From contig AQSI01000002.1 in assembly GCA_000402655.1 (NCBI GenBank), forward strand, positions 191,994 to 236,086: DNA of 44,093 nt. Direction: 5' to 3'. Both the position numbers and the translations under genes were made by a program. Of this stretch, positions 24,265 to 32,696 are shown piece by piece (positions within the stretch are counted from its first letter, which is position 1; every line of letters starts with the position of its first letter). The notes under the pieces are model-generated. The model made no database searches, had not been told where the DNA came from, and worked only from the letters and a program-made list of their open reading frames with translations. Source of the DNA: Fidelibacterota bacterium SCGC AAA298-D23. Lineage in GTDB: Bacteria > Fidelibacterota > Marinisomatia > Marinisomatales > Marinisomataceae.

Positions 24265-25457
24265 TAGTCAACTACAGTAGTTACTACTCCAGCTCCAACA
24301 GTGTGTCCACCTTCTCTAATAGCGAATCTTAGCGATTTGTCCATAGCAATTGGTGTAATTAACTCAACATCCATTTCAACAGTATCTCCAGGCATAACCA
24401 TTTCAGTGCCTTCAGGCAATGAAACAACACCAGTTACATCAGTTGTTCTGAAGTAAAACTGAGGTCTGTAATTTTTAAAAAATGGAGTATGTCTTCCACC
24501 TTCTTCTTTCTTCAAAACATATACTTCAGCTTTGAATTTGGTATGTGGTGTGATTGATCCTTTAGCTGCTAAAACAACACCTCTTTTAAGGTCTTCTTTT
24601 TCAACACCTCTTAATAAAAGGCCTGCATTATCACCAGCTTCACCTTCTTCAAGAATTTTTTGAAACATTTCAACACCAGTAACTGTTGTGGTACCTATTT
24701 TGTTTTCAAGACCAACAACTTCTACTTCTTCACCAACTTTAATCTTACCTGATTCGATTCTTCCAGTACCAACAGTACCTCTACCAGTAATACTGAAAAC
24801 ATCTTCAACAGGCATTAAGAAAGGTTTGTCTACTGCACGTTCTGGTTGAGGAATAAATGAATCACAAGCATCCATTAGCTCACCAATACATTTTACCGCT
24901 TCAGCATCATTAGGATTTTCAAGAGCTTTTAAAGCACTACCTTTAACGATAGGTGTATTATCACCATCAAATTTGTATTCGCTTAAAAGATCTCTTAATT
25001 CCATCTCTACCAATTCTAACAATTCAGGATCGTCAACTTGGTCAACCTTGTTCATGAAAACAACGATACTTGGTACATTAACCTGTCGAGCAAGCAATAC
25101 GTGTTCTCTTGTTTGAGGCATAGGACCATCAGCTGCACTAACAACAAGAATAGCTCCATCCATTTGAGCTGCTCCTGTAATCATGTTTTTAATGTAGTCG
25201 GCGTGACCAGGACAGTCAACGTGCGCATAGTGGCGGTTAGCTGTCTCATATTCAACGTGTGAAGTTGAGATTGTAATACCTCTTTCTTTTTCCTCAGGTG
25301 CATTATCAATAGTGTCAAAATCACGTTTAGCTGCTAAACCTAGATTGGACTGGGTTTGCGTGATAGCAGCAGTCAAAGTAGTCTTACCATGGTCAACGTG
25401 ACCGATAGTACCGATATTACAGTGAGGCTTATTTCTAACAAATGTTTCTTTAGCCAT
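24264..25457 (-). CDS. tuf: Elongation factor Tu
   Basis: The 397-residue GTPase delivers aminoacyl-tRNA to the ribosome. The G1 loop GHVDHGKT is at residues 19-26, the effector motif RGITIS follows, DCPGHADYIKNM is the G3 region and NKVD the G4. The C-terminal domains show GRGTVGTGRIESGKIKVGEE and FAIREGGHTVGAGVVT. An AAGGAGA ribosome-binding site lies 7 bases before the ATG. It is preceded by four tRNAs, the arrangement of E. coli tufB, and no second tuf is seen after fusA. Confidence 0.98.
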   Translation of the reverse strand: MAKETFVRNKPHCNIGTIGHVDHGKTTLTAAITQTQSNLGLAAKRDFDTIDNAPEEKERGITISTSHVEYETANRHYAHVDCPGHADYIKNMITGAAQMDGAILVVSAADGPMPQTREHVLLARQVNVPSIVVFMNKVDQVDDPELLELVEMELRDLLSEYKFDGDNTPIVKGSALKALENPNDAEAVKCIGELMDACDSFIPQPERAVDKPFLMPVEDVFSITGRGTVGTGRIESGKIKVGEEVEVVGLENKIGTTTVTGVEMFQKILEEGEAGDNAGLLLRGVEKEDLKRGVVLAAKGSITPHTKFKAEVYVLKKEEGGRHTPFFKNYRPQFYFRTTDVTGVVSLPEGTEMVMPGDTVEMDVELITPIAMDKSLRFAIREGGHTVGAGVVTTVVD

Positions 25458-25464
25458 TTTGTTA

Positions 25465-25471
25465 TCTCCTT
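25465..25471 (-). promoter_or_regulatory. Strong Shine-Dalgarno of tuf
   Basis: AAGGAGA lies 7 bases before the tuf ATG. It is a clear anti-SD match and argues against a typical Bacteroidetes host, where SD sites are mostly lacking. Confidence 0.85.
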
Positions 25472-25499
25472 GTTTTTAACAATTATTTTTATTTTATTG

Positions 25500-25572
25500 A
25501 GCCTACGACCGGGATTGAACCGGTGACCTCTTCGTTACCAACGAAGTGCTCTACCTACTGAGCTACGCAGGC
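25500..25572 (-). tRNA. tRNA-Thr (GGT anticodon)
   Basis: The minus strand gives acceptor GCCTGCG pairing with CGTAGGC (one G-U), D-arm AGCTCAGTAGGTAGAGC, anticodon arm CTTCGTTGGTAACGAAG with anticodon GGT, and T-loop GGTTCAATCC. The discriminator is T(U) and CCA is not encoded. It is the last tRNA before tuf, as thrT in E. coli. Confidence 0.96.
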
Positions 25573-25580
25573 AATTATTG

Positions 25581-25653
25581 AGCGAGTGACGCGATTCGAA
25601 CGCGCGACCCTCAGCTTGGAAGGCTGATGCTCTACCAACTGAGCTACACTCGC
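25581..25653 (-). tRNA. tRNA-Gly (TCC anticodon)
   Basis: The acceptor GCGAGTG pairs with CACTCGC. The anticodon arm TCAGCCTTCCAAGCTGA holds anticodon TCC, and the T-arm contains GCGTTCGAATCGC. The discriminator is U, usual for tRNA-Gly, and CCA is not encoded. It corresponds in order to E. coli glyT. Confidence 0.96.
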
Positions 25654-25661
25654 AAATCCTG

Positions 25662-25744
25662 TGGGCAAAGAAGGATTCGAACCTCCGTAGACTTACGTCG
25701 GCAGATTTACAGTCTGCTGCCTTTAACCACTCGGCCATTTGCCC
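25662..25744 (-). tRNA. tRNA-Tyr (GTA anticodon)
   Basis: This is an 83-base class II tRNA. The acceptor GGGCAAA pairs with TTTGCCC, the anticodon arm GCAGACTGTAAATCTGC has anticodon GTA, and a long variable arm follows (CGACGTAAGTCTACGG region). The discriminator is A, and CCA is not encoded. It corresponds in order to E. coli tyrU. Confidence 0.96.
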
Positions 25745-25749
25745 GAAAT

Positions 25750-25778
25750 CCTATACTCAATCCTGATAGTAAGATCAA
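25750..25778 (-). promoter_or_regulatory. Possible promoter ahead of tRNA-Tyr
   Basis: In the 74-base spacer between tRNA-Thr(TGT) and tRNA-Tyr the minus strand has TTGATC (25773-25778), 17 bases, then TATAGG (25750-25755). Spacing is ideal but the -10 is only a 4/6 match and lies just upstream of the tRNA. It could be chance in AT-rich sequence. Confidence 0.25.
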
Positions 25779-25818
25779 AAAAATTTTCAAATACCTTGCT
25801 TTTTACCCTTAAAAACTG

Positions 25819-25891
25819 AGCCGGCGAGAGGATTTGAACCCCCGACCCGCTGATTACAAATCAGCTGCTCTACCAACTGAGCTACACCGGC
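25819..25891 (-). tRNA. tRNA-Thr (TGT anticodon)
   Basis: The acceptor GCCGGTG pairs with CGCCGGC (one internal mismatch or wobble). The anticodon arm GCTGATTTGTAATCAGC holds anticodon TGT, and the T-arm has GGGTTCAAATCC. The discriminator is U, as in the other tRNA-Thr here; CCA is not encoded. It is first in the four-tRNA cluster, as thrU in E. coli. Confidence 0.96.
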
Positions 25892-25908
25892 AATGTATTT
25901 ATACACGC

Positions 25909-25917
25909 ACGCGTAGG
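25909..25917 (-). promoter_or_regulatory. CCTACGCGT motif upstream of the tRNA-tuf genes
   Basis: The minus strand reads GCCTACGCGTGCGTG between the cysS stop and tRNA-Thr(TGT). The first nine bases after the initial G are identical to the motif before the rpsL promoter (13226-13234). Its place relative to the possible promoters differs from the first copy, so a common role is uncertain. Confidence 0.3.
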
Positions 25918-25929
25918 CAAAAGCGACGA

Positions 25930-25957
25930 AATATAAGAAGATTTATCAGGAAAACAA
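25930..25957 (-). promoter_or_regulatory. Predicted promoter of the tRNA-tuf-rpoBC run
   Basis: In the gap after cysS the minus strand has TTGTTT (25952-25957), a 16-base spacer and TATATT (25930-25935), followed by TCGTCGC, a G+C-rich discriminator. The same -10 hexamer followed by a G+C-rich stretch is found at the rpsL promoter. A TATAAA at 25898-25903 is an alternative -10 but lies almost on the tRNA 5' end and has no good -35. Confidence 0.45.
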
Positions 25958-25958
25958 A

Positions 25959-27332
25959 TTATTTCTTTTTAGAGAGATTTTGTCCGCTGGAAGTATCTTC
26001 AACCTGCCAGCCTAAAGACTCAATTTTATCTCTAATTGAATCAGACAATTTCCAATCTAGATTTTTCCTTGCTTCTTGACGAGAAACAAGTAAATATTGT
26101 AACTCTTTTGGAATATTTTGATCATGTAAATTGTTAAAATCTAAAATATCAAAAATTGAATTAAATAATTTTAAAAAAACTAATGATTTTTCTTTATCTG
26201 TATCATTTATTGTATTTTCTGCAATTTTTTTATTCATTTCTGATATAAAACTAAAGAAAACTCCAATCGCTCCTGGAGTATTTAAATCATCATTAAGAGC
26301 ATCAAAAAATAATTCATGTTCACTTGAAAATTTTAGTTCAATATTTTTGTTATCAATTTTGAAGTTTTTTGCAAATCTTTTAATTTTTTCGATCATTTTT
26401 TTGCATTCATCTAATTTTTTTTGACTGAAAGATACCTTAGTTCTGTAATGAGCAGAAAGTAGAAACAATCTAACTACATCCGAACCATTTTTTTCTATCA
26501 AAGTGCTTACATCAATAAAGTTGCCTAAAGACTTGCTCATCTTTACATCGTCCATATTCAAATGTTCTGCGTGAAGCCAGTAATTAGAAAGATTATGTTT
26601 TTGAATTGCTTCAATTTGAGCACTCTCATTTTCGTGGTGAGGAAATTTAAGATCTATTCCTCCACAATGTATGTCAAGACGACCATCAAAAAGGGTCTTG
26701 ATCATTACAGCGCATTCGGTATGCCATCCAGGCCTTCCTTTACCCCACTCACTGTTCCAGAAAATATCACCATCTGAGTCCTTTTTTGCCTTCCATAATG
26801 TAAAATCATTACGATTTTTTTTTGATAATTCATTATCTTCCGTTTCAAGGTCATCGCTAATGTTTACAAATTTTCCATATTTCGGATAAGCTTCTATATC
26901 AAAAAAAATATTTCCGTTCATTTCATAGGCTAAATCTCGATTTACCAAAGCTTGAATGAATTCGATCATTTCTTCAACATACTCTGTTGCTCTCGGATTA
27001 TAATTGTTAGGTAAAATCTTTAATGACTTTGATAATTCCAGAAATGATAATTCATATTTTGAAGTTATTTCCTTTAATGAAGTATTTTCCTGATTAACTC
27101 TATCAATAATCTTGTCATCAATATCAGTTATATTCACTGCAGTTTCAGTCTCATAACCGTTTAACTGAAGAACTCTGTTTAATAAATCATAAAATACAAA
27201 GGTTCTAAAATTTCCTATGTGAGGATCGTTATAAACTGTTGGACCGCAACCATAAGTTTTAACTTTTTTATCAGAAATTGATTTGAAGACTTCTTTTTTA
27301 CTAGAAAGTGAATTATATAATTTTAAGCTCAT
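25959..27332 (-). CDS. cysS: Cysteinyl-tRNA synthetase
   Basis: The 457-residue class I synthetase charges tRNA-Cys. The zinc ligand C29 lies in KTYGCGPTVYNDPHIGN, where HIGN (38-41) is the first ATP signature. Further zinc ligands lie in GWHTECAVM and the GGIDLKFPHHENE segment. KMSKSLGNF near residue 267 is the second signature. The C-terminal anticodon-binding part ends with the usual DxxRxxLxxxGW-like segment (SIRDKIESLGWQVEDT). It starts in an ATGA overlap with ddl and is the last gene before the tRNA cluster. Confidence 0.97.
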   Translation of the reverse strand: MSLKLYNSLSSKKEVFKSISDKKVKTYGCGPTVYNDPHIGNFRTFVFYDLLNRVLQLNGYETETAVNITDIDDKIIDRVNQENTSLKEITSKYELSFLELSKSLKILPNNYNPRATEYVEEMIEFIQALVNRDLAYEMNGNIFFDIEAYPKYGKFVNISDDLETEDNELSKKNRNDFTLWKAKKDSDGDIFWNSEWGKGRPGWHTECAVMIKTLFDGRLDIHCGGIDLKFPHHENESAQIEAIQKHNLSNYWLHAEHLNMDDVKMSKSLGNFIDVSTLIEKNGSDVVRLFLLSAHYRTKVSFSQKKLDECKKMIEKIKRFAKNFKIDNKNIELKFSSEHELFFDALNDDLNTPGAIGVFFSFISEMNKKIAENTINDTDKEKSLVFLKLFNSIFDILDFNNLHDQNIPKELQYLLVSRQEARKNLDWKLSDSIRDKIESLGWQVEDTSSGQNLSKKK

Positions 27333-28228
27333 TTTTGTAAAGACAATTTAATAATTTTATTAATTATTTCTTTAAAAGAAAATCCATGTCTATTGGCAGC
27401 CATAGGAAATAAACTAGTTTCAGTCATTCCAGGAAGAGTATTTATTTCTAAAAAATAGAAATTATTTTCATAAAATTTAAAGTCAACTCTTGAATAAACA
27501 TCACATTTGAGCATCTTGTGAACGCTTAATGCGCAATTCTGCACAAATTGATATTTTTCTGAAGAGAGGTCAGCAGGACAAATATATTTTGATTCACCTG
27601 CTATATATTTTGATTTGTAATCATATATACCAGATTTTGGTTCAATTTCAATGACAGGAAGTGGTTCATTACCCAAAATTGGAACGGTAATTTCTTTTCC
27701 ATCAATAAACTCTTCAATTAATACGGAATTGTCAAAATCCAAAGCTTTATCAATGGCATCATTTAAATTTTCAAAATTATCAATAACATTAAAACCAACA
27801 GAACTTCCTTGTGAATTTGGTTTAACAACATATTTTTCAGACTTGAAATCAAGATGATCATTGCATGTATTTGAAGAAGTTTGATAATATTTCGGAGATA
27901 AAACTCCCTTATTCATAACAATTTCTTTTGTCACAGATTTATCAAAGCAATTTCGAGAAGATTTTTCACCTGAACCGTTAAAAGGAATATTATTTTTTGA
28001 TAAAATTGATTGAATTACTCCGTCTTCACCAAAAGTACCATGCAATGCAATGAAGACAAAATCATGTGCTTTTAAATCATTTAAGATAAGGTCAATTGAA
28101 TCTGAATCCAGAACAAATATTGAAGTGTTATAACCTAATTGATCACAAGCTAAAGCAACAGCTTCGCCAGTTCTTATAGAAACTAATCGCTCCTCTGAAT
28201 TTCCACCCGATATTACTGCAATATTAAT
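27329..28228 (-). CDS. ddl: D-alanine--D-alanine ligase, apparent ATT start
   Basis: The ATP-grasp ligase makes the D-Ala-D-Ala of peptidoglycan precursors. From an ATT at 28228 the product has 299 residues. INIAVISGGNSEERLVSIRT matches the family start M-K-I-A-V-l-x-GG-x-S-x-E, with ATT exactly where ATG is expected and AAAGGA 6 bases before it. Other motifs are ALHGTFGEDG, VVKPNSQGSSVGF, SVLIEEFIDGKEITVPIL, and the metal-binding DFKFYENNFYFLEINTLPGM end. A stop at 28247-28249 and the absence of ATG, GTG or TTG before the GG..SEE motif leave no normal start. It overlaps the GmhB-like gene by 16 bases and cysS by 4. Confidence 0.9.
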   Translation of the reverse strand: MNIAVISGGNSEERLVSIRTGEAVALACDQLGYNTSIFVLDSDSIDLILNDLKAHDFVFIALHGTFGEDGVIQSILSKNNIPFNGSGEKSSRNCFDKSVTKEIVMNKGVLSPKYYQTSSNTCNDHLDFKSEKYVVKPNSQGSSVGFNVIDNFENLNDAIDKALDFDNSVLIEEFIDGKEITVPILGNEPLPVIEIEPKSGIYDYKSKYIAGESKYICPADLSSEKYQFVQNCALSVHKMLKCDVYSRVDFKFYENNFYFLEINTLPGMTETSLFPMAANRHGFSFKEIINKIIKLSLQK

Positions 28229-28776
28229 CTTATATCCTTTGCTGCTTCAAGTAAATTATTTGATACTAAATCAACATTGCAACTAGATTGAACATCATTC
28301 AAATAATCATTTCCCATTCCAGTTAATAAAAATATTGTTTTCATTTTAAGCCTATCCCCAACTTGCATATCAACAATTGAATCACCAATCATCAAACAAT
28401 TTTCTAGATTGATATTAAATTCCTCTGAAGCTTTTTGAAACATTCCTATTCCTGGTTTTCTCATTGAGAAATAGTCTTCATCATAATTATCAGCAAAATA
28501 AATATTTTTCAATGGAAGTTTTCTCTTTCTGAACTCATCATCAATATAAGCATGAATGCTCTCCAAATTATCGATGTCAATTTTACCTGTTGAAAGTCCA
28601 GATTGGTTTGTAACAATAAAAAATTTGTCGCTGTATTGATTCAATAGTTCTAATGCTTCAAAAGTGAAGTCAAAAAAATCATAATCTTTGACATCATTTA
28701 TGTACCCATAAGGATCGTGACTAATAGTTCCATCTCTATCTAAAAAAATTGCGTCAAACTTCAATTTTATCTCCAA
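28213..28776 (-). CDS. HAD-family phosphatase resembling GmhB, lacking the zinc ligands
   Basis: The 187-residue protein has the HAD motifs of D,D-heptose 1,7-bisphosphate 7-phosphatase and histidinol-phosphatase. Motif I is FLDRDGTI (D13, D15), motif II is VTNQSGL, the Lys is in RKPGIGMF, and motif IV is MIGDSIVDMQVG. The Cys/His zinc loop that usually precedes RKP (CPH...C.C) is replaced by FADNYDEDYFSM, with no Cys. A role in lipopolysaccharide heptose synthesis is likely from the family and from the envelope genes around it (LolA-like, ddl), but another sugar phosphate or histidinol phosphate cannot be excluded. It overlaps both neighbours. Confidence 0.7.
   Translation of the reverse strand: MEIKLKFDAIFLDRDGTISHDPYGYINDVKDYDFFDFTFEALELLNQYSDKFFIVTNQSGLSTGKIDIDNLESIHAYIDDEFRKRKLPLKNIYFADNYDEDYFSMRKPGIGMFQKASEEFNINLENCLMIGDSIVDMQVGDRLKMKTIFLLTGMGNDYLNDVQSSCNVDLVSNNLLEAAKDIRLILQ
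28226..28240 (-). promoter_or_regulatory. Ribosome-binding site and ATT start of ddl
   Basis: On the minus strand AAAGGA (28235-28240) is followed after 6 bases by ATT (28226-28228). The spacing suits initiation at that ATT, which is one base away from ATG. Confidence 0.6.
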
Positions 28777-29318
28777 TCAATTGTTGTCCACGAATCATCT
28801 ATATTTAAAAATTTTAAAGGATTTTGGTATTTTTTAATATTAACTATCTTACATTCAAATATAGAATTTTCTGCTTGAAATAGACTGATTTTTTCAACCA
28901 TACTTTGTGAATTATCAAAACTAATTAAAAGAATATTATTGTAAAAATTATAATAATAAATTGAGTTTTCATTTTCAATTTCAATTTTTAAAAGAGAAGC
29001 ATTTACAAGATTTTTATATGAAAAAAAGTCTAGTATATTTTTTTCTGAATTCTCGATAATTATATTTTTTTTGGATAAATCGTAAGAAGTAATCACATTG
29101 TTTTCAAACAATGATACAGTACTATCTAATTCAATAGTTTCAAAATAAATTTTTGGATCATTTAACGATATATTTGCATTAAAAACTGATTGATTTTCGA
29201 AAATTTCAATGAGAATAGTTTTATTATTTAAACTGTTGAAAAAATCTTTAATATGAGTATCCTGACTTTGACAAAAAAGTGAAGTAGTTAGTAAAAAGAA
29301 TATTAAACTAATCTTCAT
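28767..29318 (-). CDS. LolA-like periplasmic lipoprotein carrier (probable)
   Basis: This 183-residue protein begins with a signal peptide (MKISLIFFLLTTSLFCQSQ). It continues with strand-rich sequence that resembles the LolA fold. A segment like the LolA core (NNVITSYDLSKKNIIIEN, cf. W-x-YD...kQ) and the ending NPLKFLNIDDSWTTIDWR support this. LolA carries lipoproteins from the inner to the outer membrane. Position directly after ftsK is the same as lolA in many FCB bacteria. Sequence match is weak, so the call rests partly on context. The start overlaps ftsK by 11 bases. Confidence 0.55.
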   Translation of the reverse strand: MKISLIFFLLTTSLFCQSQDTHIKDFFNSLNNKTILIEIFENQSVFNANISLNDPKIYFETIELDSTVSLFENNVITSYDLSKKNIIIENSEKNILDFFSYKNLVNASLLKIEIENENSIYYYNFYNNILLISFDNSQSMVEKISLFQAENSIFECKIVNIKKYQNPLKFLNIDDSWTTIDWR

Positions 29319-31626
29319 TAATTGTTTCTAAATAAGATTCATCAACTAATACTTCTCTTGCCTTACTTCCAGTGAACGGGCCAACAATTTTTAGTCTTTC
29401 CATCTCATCTATTAGTCTTGCTGCTCTCGAATAACCAACCGATAATCTTCTTTGTAATAATGAAATAGAACCTTGCTTGCTCATAACAATAATTTCAATT
29501 GCTTTGTGCAGTAAATCGTCATCAATACCTTCTCCATCAACCATTGAACTTGATTCTTCTTTATAAGTTTCAATAATTACTTCACTTGGTTTTGGTTGAG
29601 ATGAAATATGAGCAACTAAATCTTCAATTTCTTTTAAAGTAACAAAAGCGCCATGCATTCTAACTGGCGCAGGTGATCCTGGTTTTTGATACAACATATC
29701 ACCTTTTCCAATAAGCTTGTCTGCTCCATTTTCATCTAAGATGGTTCTTGAATCAATTTTGGTTGCAACTTGAAAGGCAATTCTAGCTGGAAAATTAGCC
29801 TTTATAACTCCTGTAATTACATCAACAGATGGTCTTTGTGTAGCAACAATCAAGTGAATACCAACAGCCCTAGCTAGCTGGGCTAATCTTGCTATGGGTG
29901 CTTCTACATCTCTTGGACTATACATCATCAAATCAGCAAGTTCATCAATCATTAAAACAATATACGGCATTAAATCTTTTTTAGATTTTTTCATCATATC
30001 ATTGTATTCAGAAATATTTCTTTTACCAGCCTCAGCTAATAGATCATATCTTGAATCCATTTCTTTTTCAAGAGTTCTTAATGCTAAAATTGCATTGTCT
30101 TTTTTAGTAATTATTGATTCATCAATGCCATTAAATTTTAATAAGTAGTGATTTTCAAGTCCTCTGTAAAGCGACATTTCCACTTTTTTGGGATCAATGA
30201 TTACAAATTTTACTTCTTCAGGCTTTAATTGATAAAGAAGACTCACGATTATAGTATTTAATGAAACCGACTTCCCTGAACCTGTTGTTCCTGCAATAAG
30301 TAAATGAGGCATTTCAACTAGGTCAAGAATAGATATATCTCCAAGAGTTCCTTTTCCAATGGCTAATTTTAATTTGGCTTTAGATTTAAGATATTTTTCA
30401 GAATTAATTACATTTTTTAAATAAATAGTTTGAGGGTTGATATTTGGAATTTCAACTCCAACATGATTTGAACCAGGTATTGGAGCAAGAACTCTTACGC
30501 TTTGTGCTTCCATCACCCTAGCAATGTCATCTGAAAGCTGAACAAATTTGTTAACTCTTACACCTTCCGCAGGTAAAATTTCAAATAGAGTAATTATTGG
30601 GCCAGTCTTTATTGCTCCCGATGAACCTTCAACACCAAAATTTGAAAGAGAATTTTTAAGTAGCTCTGATCTGTCTCTAATATCATCTTCATTTATTTCA
30701 CTTGATTCATCTGATGATTCTAAAATATCTGTTGAGGGAAACTTCCACTCAACTTTTAAGATTGATTTATTTCTTTGATCATCAATTTCTACTTCTTTTT
30801 CAATGATTGCTTTTTCAATTGAAATAGGATCTAATTCTTCATTTTGATCTATTTTTTGATATTCTTCAACTTTAGGTTTATCACCAGTTATATCTACTTC
30901 AGTTTCTTGAAAAGGTTCAGTCAAAGTTTCCTTTTCAACCACCTGATTTAAAGATTCGATGCTTTCTTCAGCATTAATGTTTTCAAGAAATGAATCATCT
31001 TCAATAATTTTGATTTTTTCTTTTTTATCATTCTCTTTTTTAAAGTCAGGAATAATTTTCTTGAAATCAAATTCTACTTTAGAAATTTTATTGATTAAAA
31101 CACTTGGTACATCTTTCAAAGATTTATATAAATCAATTTTGAAAAATGATACTAAAAATAAAGCTATTGAAGAAAAGAGAATTAAAACTGAACCATAAAA
31201 TCCAGTCCAATCATAAATCAGACTAAATATTAAACCTCCTAAAAGCCCTGAATGTTCAAAATTTTGAACCTCTTTAAATTCTGATAAATAGCTTACGTTG
31301 CTTACAAAACCCAATAGCACAGAAAGAAGAATCAATAATAGAATCTCAAATCGTAATAATCTTGAAACATTAAATGAAAAATTAGAAATCAAATAAAATG
31401 AAATCGTTGCTAAAATAATTGGGATCAATAAAGCCGCATAACCAAACCCCAATTTCATCAAATAAAATCCAATATATACTCCTAGAATGTTAAATGGGTT
31501 ATTAATTTTTTGCGCTACAAGCGTTGGCTCTTCAGTTAAATCGTAACCAATCATTGAACCAGTAACCAATAAAGAAATGATCAATAATAACCAACCAATA
31601 ATTTGAATCTTTAACTTGTCTTTCAT
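29308..31626 (-). CDS. ftsK: DNA translocase FtsK/SpoIIIE
   Basis: The 772-residue protein has an N-terminal membrane domain with about four helices (residues 8-170). An acidic, Glu-rich linker (about 195-300) follows. The motor has Walker A GTTGSGKS near residue 447 and Walker B VLMIDELADLM near 560, then LARAVGIHLIVATQRPSVDV. The C-terminal gamma domain, GSISLLQRRLSVGYSRAARL..., reads KOPS-type sites. FtsK pumps DNA at the septum and activates dimer resolution by Xer. It starts in an ATGA overlap with gcvT. Confidence 0.96.
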   Translation of the reverse strand: MKDKLKIQIIGWLLLIISLLVTGSMIGYDLTEEPTLVAQKINNPFNILGVYIGFYLMKLGFGYAALLIPIILATISFYLISNFSFNVSRLLRFEILLLILLSVLLGFVSNVSYLSEFKEVQNFEHSGLLGGLIFSLIYDWTGFYGSVLILFSSIALFLVSFFKIDLYKSLKDVPSVLINKISKVEFDFKKIIPDFKKENDKKEKIKIIEDDSFLENINAEESIESLNQVVEKETLTEPFQETEVDITGDKPKVEEYQKIDQNEELDPISIEKAIIEKEVEIDDQRNKSILKVEWKFPSTDILESSDESSEINEDDIRDRSELLKNSLSNFGVEGSSGAIKTGPIITLFEILPAEGVRVNKFVQLSDDIARVMEAQSVRVLAPIPGSNHVGVEIPNINPQTIYLKNVINSEKYLKSKAKLKLAIGKGTLGDISILDLVEMPHLLIAGTTGSGKSVSLNTIIVSLLYQLKPEEVKFVIIDPKKVEMSLYRGLENHYLLKFNGIDESIITKKDNAILALRTLEKEMDSRYDLLAEAGKRNISEYNDMMKKSKKDLMPYIVLMIDELADLMMYSPRDVEAPIARLAQLARAVGIHLIVATQRPSVDVITGVIKANFPARIAFQVATKIDSRTILDENGADKLIGKGDMLYQKPGSPAPVRMHGAFVTLKEIEDLVAHISSQPKPSEVIIETYKEESSSMVDGEGIDDDLLHKAIEIIVMSKQGSISLLQRRLSVGYSRAARLIDEMERLKIVGPFTGSKAREVLVDESYLETINED

Positions 31627-32696
31627 TTTAAATAAGTCCCATTTTTATAAAATGGTAATTTAGTTTTTTCAAAAATAAAGAAATTATCTCTTATTCCAAT
31701 CAAAAATTCATTTTCTAACCTTATTTCATAGTCAACATAGGCCAGAGCAATTCCTTTATTTAAACACGGAGACATCCCTCCACTAGTAACTACACCCACT
31801 TCTTTTTTATCTTTCGAAAATATCTTATATCCTGACCTCGGTATAGCTCTTTCCTCTGATATGAGTGCGATTAATTTCTTAGATGGTAAATTATCTTGTA
31901 TAGAATTTGAACCAATAAAACATGTTTCATGCTTTGTAATCCATGATAATCCTGCTTCAATTGGTGTCGTTTGTTCATTAAGCTCATTTCCATACAAACA
32001 ATATCCCATTTCAAGCCTCAATGAGTCTCTACATCCCAATCCAACAGGTAATATATCATCTGAAAGAGATAAAATTTCATTCCAAAGTTTTAAAATAATT
32101 GTATTTGGAGCATAAATTTCAAAACCTAACTCACCTGAATAACCTGTTCTTGCAACTATAACCTCGTTATTATCTGGAAGCAATGTTTCATAATATTTTA
32201 AATCTTCAATTTTTGGATAAAGTTTTTTTAGGTGAGTTCTAGATAAAGGGCCTTGCAAAGCTAACAAAGACATATAGTCAGATTTATCTTCCAATGATAC
32301 ATCATCAATTAACTTTGAAGAAAGCCATTCAAAGTTTTTTTCAATATTTGAAGCATTTACTACCAACATGTAGTGATCGCCAAGATGATACACGAGCAAA
32401 TCATCAATGACTCCACCGGAATCGTTACAGAAAGCAGAATATTGAACTTTTCCAGCTTCCAGTTTTTGAATATCATTGGTCGTTACATTCTGTAAAAAAG
32501 TTTTAGCATTATTTCCAGAAACAATAAACTCCCCCATATGACTTACATCAAATAATCCACTCTTTGAACGCACATGATGATGCTCTTTTATTATACTTGA
32601 ATATTGGAGAGGCATCCAAAATCCAGAAAATGGGACTAATTTTGCTTTTAAACTTTGATGAGAATCATACAGTTTAGTTTTTCTATAATCACTCAT
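31623..32696 (-). CDS. gcvT: Glycine cleavage system T protein (aminomethyltransferase)
   Basis: The 357-residue protein transfers the one-carbon unit from the H protein to tetrahydrofolate. The start has LYDSHQSLKAKLVPFSGFWM and LFDVSHMGEFIVSG. The folate-site segment includes the conserved Asp in CNDSGGVIDDLLVYHLGDHY. GYSGELGFEIYAP and LGCRDSLRLEMGYCLYGNEL are family signatures, and the C-terminal barrel has GVVTSGGMSPCLNKGIALAYV. No gcvH or gcvP lies nearby. It overlaps ruvA and ftsK by 4 bases each. Confidence 0.95.
   Translation of the reverse strand: MSDYRKTKLYDSHQSLKAKLVPFSGFWMPLQYSSIIKEHHHVRSKSGLFDVSHMGEFIVSGNNAKTFLQNVTTNDIQKLEAGKVQYSAFCNDSGGVIDDLLVYHLGDHYMLVVNASNIEKNFEWLSSKLIDDVSLEDKSDYMSLLALQGPLSRTHLKKLYPKIEDLKYYETLLPDNNEVIVARTGYSGELGFEIYAPNTIILKLWNEILSLSDDILPVGLGCRDSLRLEMGYCLYGNELNEQTTPIEAGLSWITKHETCFIGSNSIQDNLPSKKLIALISEERAIPRSGYKIFSKDKKEVGVVTSGGMSPCLNKGIALAYVDYEIRLENEFLIGIRDNFFIFEKTKLPFYKNGTYLK

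Noticed and set aside
25500..25891. Repeated similar units that might suggest a CRISPR or repeat array
   Set aside because: The similarity comes from shared tRNA D-arm and T-arm sequences; each unit folds as a distinct tRNA.
27329..28045. A shorter ddl beginning at TTG 28045
   Set aside because: It would start inside the conserved ALHGTFGEDG motif and drop the whole N-terminal domain, which is clearly coded upstream in the same frame.
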